A stretch of DNA of 7,991 nucleotides. Source: Myxococcales bacterium. Lineage in GTDB: Bacteria > Myxococcota_C > UBA6777. Position 1 is the first letter of the stretch, and every line of letters begins with the position of its first letter. Positions 1 through 5,200 of this stretch are shown here, piece by piece. The translations under genes and the position numbers were made by a program. Below the pieces are notes generated by a model. The model did not search any database, had not been told where the DNA came from, and was given only the letters and a program-made list of their open reading frames with translations. The stretch covers positions 1 to 7,991 of the forward strand of contig JALTMC010000077.1 in the NCBI GenBank assembly GCA_027005175.1. The letters run 5' to 3'.

Positions 1-57
1 TCGTTCCACTTTCGTGCCCTTTCCCTCGGCTTCGATTCGTTCCGTTTTCGTGGTCAT
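1..57 (-). CDS. N-terminal fragment of an unidentified protein, coupled to the upstream gene (partial)
   Basis: An ATG on the minus strand (bases 55-57) opens a frame that stays open to the window edge and reads MTTKTERIEAEGKGTKVER. The ATG overlaps the TGA stop of the preceding minus-strand gene (54-56) in an ATGA arrangement, the classic layout for translational coupling within an operon. A GAAGG Shine-Dalgarno-like sequence lies 4 bases upstream. The visible peptide is highly charged (Lys/Arg/Glu) and has no hydrophobic signal segment, so a cytoplasmic start is likely, although only 19 residues are seen. Its function cannot be identified. By position it is the probable partner of the Gly/Ala-rich repeat protein. 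The alternative, that this is chance coding, is weakened by the overlap and the ribosome binding site. Confidence 0.6.
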   Translation of the reverse strand, partial: MTTKTERIEAEGKGTKVER

Positions 58-1625
58 GTGGCCTTCGCCTGTGCCTTGTCAGGCCCTAAGAGATCGGTCA
101 CGGCACTTTGTACTGTCTCAGCGGCGCGTTTTTGAATGTCTGTCTGTCCCAAAAGAGGGGTCAAGATCTGTGACAAGGGCAGCGGTGAAGACTTCGAGCC
201 AAGGCTCACTGTGCCGGGCTTGTCCTGTGTCAAAACACTGCTGACATCACGGATGGTCCTCTCAGCGGCACCAAGAGGGTTGAGGGCAAACTCCAACCCG
301 CGCTCTGCGACTTGAAGAGAGCCCCCGACCATGGCTTTGGCGATCTTTTGAACATCAACCTCAACAGACCATTTGAAGCCTCCCCCCACCTCAACAGCTG
401 CTCCAGCATGAAAGCCGAAACGCAGTTTACCGTCCTTAAGGCCGGCGATCAATCCGGCCTGAGCACCTGCTCCAGCCCAACCTTCCACTTTGCCTTTCAC
501 AGAAACAAAGTCACCGAGCCCCATCTTCCCTTCCACCCCTGCTTTGGCACCTGCAAAGGCACCGGCTTCAGCCTCAACACCTGCACGAGGAGGAACGATG
601 GTCGCAGCCACATCCACTTCCGCCCCAGCTTTGGCCCCTGCGATAGCGGTTGCTTTGACGTTGGAGTTAACATCAAGCCTTTCACCACCAACTTCAAGAC
701 CAATCGAGCGAGTTTGGTTTTGAGCCTGGACCCCAACCATCGCCTGGGCCCCAACGTTGCCTTTTCCCTGAATTCCCGTGAGGTCTGCCTGAATATTACC
801 CCTACCTTTCACTCCCAGGCTAGCTCCTGCATCGATTTGTGTGTTGCTTTGCAACAACGCATTTTGAACATTCGCATTGAGACGCCCCCCGACTTTCAGC
901 TCAGCACCAAGCTCTCCTTGTGCCTTTAATCCATCCTGCGAATTGAGAGTAGCCTGGCCCTTTGCAAAAGCCTGTCCAGCCGCCTCTCCCCTGGCCTGAA
1001 AGTTCGCATGACCGAGAGCTGTGTTAAGTTGCCCCTCAGCAGTTCCCGCGGCTCTCCCTCCAGCCCAAGCACTCCCTTGCGCTTTCAAGCCAGAAGGCCC
1101 CAACTGAGCTGTTCCTTGCGCCTGTCGCCCCAAACGATACTCCCAGCCCGCCTGAGCAGTCGCATCTCCAAGAGGACCGCTCAACTGTTGACGTCCACCT
1201 CCTTGATTCCCAACCGTATCCAACACCTCCCCTTGTGCCATCAGACCTTTTTGTGGTGACAACGACACCACACCGTTTTCACCACTGGCCAAAAGCAACT
1301 CTTGTCCCACTGGCATCCGAGAGATAGTGTTTGACACTGTGCGAAGATCTTGAAGAACCTGTTGCTGGTCAAACCGCCCCTGCTTCAAAAAGGTCGCGAT
1401 CTCTTTTTCATTGCCTGTCTGCAACAATGTCTTTGGCACTTCAAGCAATGTCCCTGTCAGACGTTGAAATGCTTCCAAAAGATCGGGTTCTGCTCCCCTT
1501 GGAGCCTCACCCGTCAGCACAGATGAGACCACCTCAAGAGGGTTGGGCAACTGTGATATTCGCTGTGTCGCACTCTCTACAGGTGGTGCTGGAATTTGGG
1601 GAGGCAGCAAGTTTTTGATCTTCAT
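54..1625 (-). CDS. Gly/Ala-rich repeat protein with four ~53-residue repeats, function unknown
   Basis: A 523-residue protein from the ATG at 1623-1625. Residues 1-115 are non-repetitive, Pro-rich at first (MKIKNLLPPQIPAPP) and then mostly helix-like. Residues 118-328 hold four copies of a repeat starting at Gly118, Gly171, Gly223 and Gly276 (spacing 53, 52, 53), each with a core like GLKAQGE. Residues 329-428 are a denser Ala/Gly block with alternating small and hydrophobic residues (AGAKAGAEVDV, EGWAGAGAQAGLIAG, AAVEVGGGFKWSVEVDV). Residues 429-523 are again helix-like, with a second Pro-rich stretch. From memory, the Ala/Gly block resembles segments seen before toxin domains in some polymorphic-toxin-like proteins; this is a resemblance only, and I see no toxin domain here. 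From this start there is no signal peptide. The frame stays open upstream to a GTG at 1724 (556 residues), which would add a short hydrophobic stretch (YVVISIVVLV). I prefer 1625 because it leaves room for the divergent promoter region, but its ribosome binding site is weak (GGTG). The following gene overlaps its stop. Confidence 0.8.
   Translation of the reverse strand: MKIKNLLPPQIPAPPVESATQRISQLPNPLEVVSSVLTGEAPRGAEPDLLEAFQRLTGTLLEVPKTLLQTGNEKEIATFLKQGRFDQQQVLQDLRTVSNTISRMPVGQELLLASGENGVVSLSPQKGLMAQGEVLDTVGNQGGGRQQLSGPLGDATAQAGWEYRLGRQAQGTAQLGPSGLKAQGSAWAGGRAAGTAEGQLNTALGHANFQARGEAAGQAFAKGQATLNSQDGLKAQGELGAELKVGGRLNANVQNALLQSNTQIDAGASLGVKGRGNIQADLTGIQGKGNVGAQAMVGVQAQNQTRSIGLEVGGERLDVNSNVKATAIAGAKAGAEVDVAATIVPPRAGVEAEAGAFAGAKAGVEGKMGLGDFVSVKGKVEGWAGAGAQAGLIAGLKDGKLRFGFHAGAAVEVGGGFKWSVEVDVQKIAKAMVGGSLQVAERGLEFALNPLGAAERTIRDVSSVLTQDKPGTVSLGSKSSPLPLSQILTPLLGQTDIQKRAAETVQSAVTDLLGPDKAQAKAT
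62..66 (-). promoter_or_regulatory. Ribosome binding site (GAAGG) for the truncated gene at the left edge
   Basis: On the minus strand the sequence GAAGG sits 4 bases before the ATG at 55-57, inside the last codons of the upstream gene. Together with the ATGA overlap it supports that start codon. The spacing is slightly short. Confidence 0.45.
645..1274 (-). repeat. Four tandem ~53-residue protein repeats in the Gly/Ala-rich protein
   Basis: These are protein-level repeats covering residues 118-328 (numbered from the ATG at 1625). The aligned cores are GVVSLSPQKGLMAQGE, GTAQLGPSGLKAQGS, GQATLNSQDGLKAQGE and GNIQADLTGIQGKGN. The regular 52-53 residue spacing over four units makes chance similarity unlikely. 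The fourth copy is the most diverged. The pattern of alternating small and polar residues suggests beta structure, which is an inference. Confidence 0.65.
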
Positions 1626-1774
1626 GTCGACACCATTTTTGGTTTGATGAATAGTATTCACAAGAACAACTATCGAGATTACCACATATTTTCGGAAAAA
1701 CGAGAGAGGAGTTGCGTGAGACACCCCAGTTCATGATACAATATTCCCGAAAAGCAAAGCAATCCTCATTGTCT
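1626..1774. other. Divergent intergenic region between the Gly/Ala-rich gene and the Nudix gene
   Basis: About 149 bases lie between the preferred start codons. The region must hold promoters for both directions unless upstream starts are used. On the plus strand a TACAAT sequence (1737-1742) resembles a -10 box, but no convincing -35 lies at the right distance. An AGGAG (about 1707-1711) directly abuts a TTG at 1712 and is too close to it to serve as its ribosome binding site. No clear sigma70 promoter, hairpin or operator could be assigned with confidence. Confidence 0.4.
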
Positions 1775-2200
1775 ATGGAAAGGGAAAAAGACTTGCAACA
1801 AGAAATCGATGTGGTTGGTGCAGTGATTCGCAATCCATCCGGAGAGGTTCTCTGTGCATTGCGTTCCCAAACAATGTCAACCCCGGCAGTTTGGGAGTTT
1901 CCAGGTGGAAAGATCGAACCCGGAGAAGATCCACGCTCGACACTTCGTCGAGAGATCGAGGAGGAATTGGGATGTCATATTGAGGTTGAGAATTTAATTG
2001 AAGATGTTCGGCATCCCAACCCCCACCGTGTGATCCGCTTACGCACCTACGAAGCTCGGCTGACCGAAGGAGCCCCGAATCCCACAGAACATGCGCGTTG
2101 TTTGTGGTTGCCTGTCTCCTACTTACACAGCTTGGTCTGGGCTCCACCTGATGTATCGACAGTCAAACGCCTCCAACGAGAACAACATCCAAGCCACTAG
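1775..2200 (+). CDS. MutT-type Nudix hydrolase (nucleoside triphosphate pyrophosphohydrolase)
   Basis: A 141-residue protein of the Nudix superfamily. The complete Nudix box fits GX5EX7REUXEEXGU: Gly45, Glu51, then Arg59-Glu60 through Glu63-Glu64 and Gly66, with the metal-binding glutamates of the REIEEE core all present. Before it, VVGAVIRNPSGEVLCALR is the usual first beta-strand hairpin and WEFPGGK is typical of the MutT / CTP pyrophosphohydrolase branch. Members hydrolyse (deoxy)nucleoside triphosphates to the monophosphate and pyrophosphate with Mg2+, often clearing oxidised or non-canonical nucleotides in the cytoplasm; the exact substrate cannot be read from sequence. The start is uncertain. 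ATG at 1775 gives a length and N-terminus typical of the family, ATG at 1733 adds 14 residues, and TTG at 1712 adds 21; none has a well-spaced ribosome binding site. It is the only plus-strand gene here, divergent from the Gly/Ala-rich gene and convergent with the giant surface protein, so probably transcribed alone. Confidence 0.9.
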   Translation: MEREKDLQQEIDVVGAVIRNPSGEVLCALRSQTMSTPAVWEFPGGKIEPGEDPRSTLRREIEEELGCHIEVENLIEDVRHPNPHRVIRLRTYEARLTEGAPNPTEHARCLWLPVSYLHSLVWAPPDVSTVKRLQREQHPSH

Positions 2201-2262
2201 CAAACAACGACGAAGGTATTTAAAGAGAATGGGCCAAAGACATCGAAACGATACCGAAAGAA
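2201..2262. other. Convergent intergenic gap between the Nudix gene and the giant protein gene
   Basis: The two genes meet tail-to-tail with 62 bases between their stops. I see no strong GC hairpin with a U-run in either direction. One weak stem (2239-2255) was considered and set aside. Confidence 0.5.
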
Positions 2263-5200
2263 TTAAGAGGAGCGTCGAAGCCTGCGAAAGATGCTCACAA
2301 CAAACAACAACAGCAGCCAACTCAGAGGTCCGGGCGAGCTGGGCAAGTGACAGGAGCAACCGGTGGGCGGTGCGGCAAGATCGGTATTGCCCTCTGGACT
2401 TCCAGTGATGGCCTTATCCGGGCCATTGGGCTCCTTGGATTTCGTTTCGGATGACGCCTCCGAAGTGACATCTTCAGGAGAAGCTCCGTCAGAGCCGCTG
2501 CTTTCTTTGCTCGATTCACCGTTGGGCTCTGGTGTAGGACAACGAGTACCCACACATTGTCCTCTACGGCATGTTTGTGATTGTGGGCATTTGATGTAAG
2601 AACAAAGGTCATCGACACATTTGCCTTCCTCACAGACTTGACCGACATCACAAGAGACACCGGAGCAGGGGTCCGGACGACACTGTGCATTCTGAGGATT
2701 GCACACTTCACCTCCAGAACAAGTGGTATTCGAGCAAGGATCGATCTCACACTTGCCGTCCACACACATCTTACCTTTTGGACAACTCAGACAATCACAA
2801 GCCTTGACACATGTCCCCCCTCGGCAAAACTCATCTGCGGCACAAGACTTGCCGACACAAGGATCGTTAATACACTGACCTTTTTGACAGATCTGCCCAG
2901 AAGAGCAGCCCAGTTTATAACAATCGGCATCTGGATTGACAGGGTTCTCTGTCGCTCCCCCTTCGGAGGGTCCACTGTCTGGAGTGATTTCAGACTTCGG
3001 CTCAGGTCCGGGTTCACAAGAAGGCGCAGAACAAGAGGTCCACTGCGCTTTTTGACAAATCTCAACACCAGAACCACAGGAGTTTTGGCATGCTCGCTCC
3101 AACGGCTTGGAGGAGATAGGCTGGTTATCGATCTGACCATCACAGTCATTGTCCACACCGTCACAGAGTTCCTTGACCGGCTTGATTTCGCCAGAGCAAG
3201 AAGCCCATTGTCCACCTGTACAGCTTTGAAGACCAGCACGACATGGAGTATTGCAGCGATAAAACCCGTCTGACGACTTGGTACAACCGGTGGAAGCAGA
3301 GAAACACTGACGCACCAATGTGTCATCGGTCTTACCGTTACAATCGTTATCTTTGCCATCACAGACTTCCGAAGCAGGCTTCACCTCACCCACACACCTC
3401 CCCCACTGCCCCTTGGAACAGGACTGTTTGCCTTGTTTGCAAAGACCTTTGCAAAGGTATGAGCCATCGGTTTGTTTGGAGCACTCCTGACCACCCGAGT
3501 AACAGGGACGTGGAGGATCAGACGACTTGCAAACACAGCGAGGATCGTCATCGATCTTGTTGTTGCAGTTGTTGTCTTTGCCATCACAAAGCTCGGGAGC
3601 TCCCGGATAGACAGACTTGTCGTTGTCATTGCAGTCTTTGTCACTAAACACATTGTCTTTATCCCGGTCCACAAAGACCTCAAACGCGGTGCTGGTCTCG
3701 TTGTTCGTCTCATCAAACTCAGCGATTTTTTTGTTGTCATCCAAAACCAGAAACAAACGACCTTTTCCACCAGGCAAAGAGGATGGAAGGGAAAAAGTCA
3801 CTTTGTTTTGTCGTGTTTGTTTTCCTTTGATACTGTTCAGAACAAAGGTGTGAACCTGTGGATCTGAGGAATCAAAGCGAGCATCTTTGGAGAAGTATAG
3901 ACCGACCCGAACGGAGGGTATGGCCACGTCCAACAAGTTTTCAATGGTATAGGACAACGTGACAGAGCGCCCCACCTGTTGACTCGTTGGCAGTACGGAG
4001 ACCTGCTTGGCCAGTAAGTCTGGCTTGTTGGCTCGAAGAAGAAGACCGATTTTCTTTTGGTTGTCTGTCTCTAACAACTCTTTAATCACATTCTCTGCAT
4101 CCACCGCCAGGATGAGATCGTGACCACCTGCTGGAATTCCAGTAGGTATGCGAATCTTGATGGTGCCATCGAGAGATGTGGGAGAAAAGACAAGAGCATC
4201 AAGAAAGTTCAGGGAGAAAGAATGCAGAGTTTTGGTGAAAGAGCCTTTCTTCAAAGAGACCGAGACCTTAAAGTTCTCTGCTCGAACCAGACCTGCATTG
4301 TACAAACGATAAGAGACAACGATATCTCGACCCTGATCTTGGACGTTCGTATTGACCGTAAATTTGGACACTTGTAGGTTCGGTAGGGCTGTGATTTTAA
4401 GAGGTGCTGTGCCGCGATTGTTTTGCTCATCAAGTTCGCGAATCGCCTCTTTGGAGTCGATCCAAAAATGCAAATACCGATCACCATGAAGAGCACTGGC
4501 AGGAAGCTTGACAGTGAGGGTTCGCTTACTATCCGTGGTCTTGGCATCCACACGACGCACAGCAACAGAACCCAACTTCACGATGTTTTTGGGATCCTTT
4601 GTATCCCCATAGTAGATGGAGACATCAAAGGAGACAGCATCCAAGTTACCAGTATTTTTGATACGGAATGCAACATCAACAGAGCTGTTCGCTCCCCCTA
4701 CCGTCGTAGGTTTGATGGAAAAGGACGACATTTGTAGATCCGCAATGTGACTCACAATCGAGAGGATGGCCCCCTTGGTATTGTCTGTTTCAATGCTCTC
4801 CGACACACGCAGTTCAGGGTCAACAAAAGCCCCGAGGAAGCGGGAACTTCCCGCACGCAGACCCGAAGGGATCGTGACAACCACAACACCATCTCCAGCG
4901 GCAGGATACTTCCCCCCCACATCGAGTGTATGCAAGGGGAGACTTGCCAGGAGATTATCAGTACTCTCGATCGTTCCATCTTTCGAGTCATAGAACTTGA
5001 TGGTTGTTGGAGTGGCGAGGCGAGTTTTTCCGTCGTTGACAACACGGTATGTGATCGCAACTTTTCCACTTGCCACTTGTTGCGATGGGGCAATGGACAG
5101 CACGCTCACTTTAAGATTGGGCTTTCCTGCGAGGGTCATCTCTGTAAAGCCACGATTGTTCAACTCCGTGACCTCCCCCACTTGCTCTGTGGGATCGATC

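Noticed and set aside
312-929. Long plus-strand open frame (205 codons) opposite the Gly/Ala-rich gene
   Set aside because: It lies wholly opposite a repeat-bearing gene with coherent protein structure; its own translation is Cys/His/Thr/Phe-rich without domain character, so it is an antisense shadow.
54-1625. Calling the Gly/Ala-rich gene a polymorphic toxin
   Set aside because: The Ala/Gly block resembles pre-toxin segments from memory only; no C-terminal toxin domain or immunity gene is visible in the window.
1712-1774. TTG at 1712 as the Nudix start
   Set aside because: The AGGAG directly abuts the TTG with no spacing, and the extra 21 residues lie before the first strand of the Nudix fold with no family character.
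2239-2255. Possible transcription terminator hairpin in the convergent gap
   Set aside because: On the minus strand the stem is about seven pairs with two G-U wobbles and a three-base loop, followed by only a short U-run interrupted by GG; too weak to call.
2581-3273. Plus-strand open frame of 230 codons opposite the Cys-rich region
   Set aside because: It is an antisense reading of the MopE and Cys repeats; its Thr-rich repetition is a by-product of the repeated codons on the other strand.
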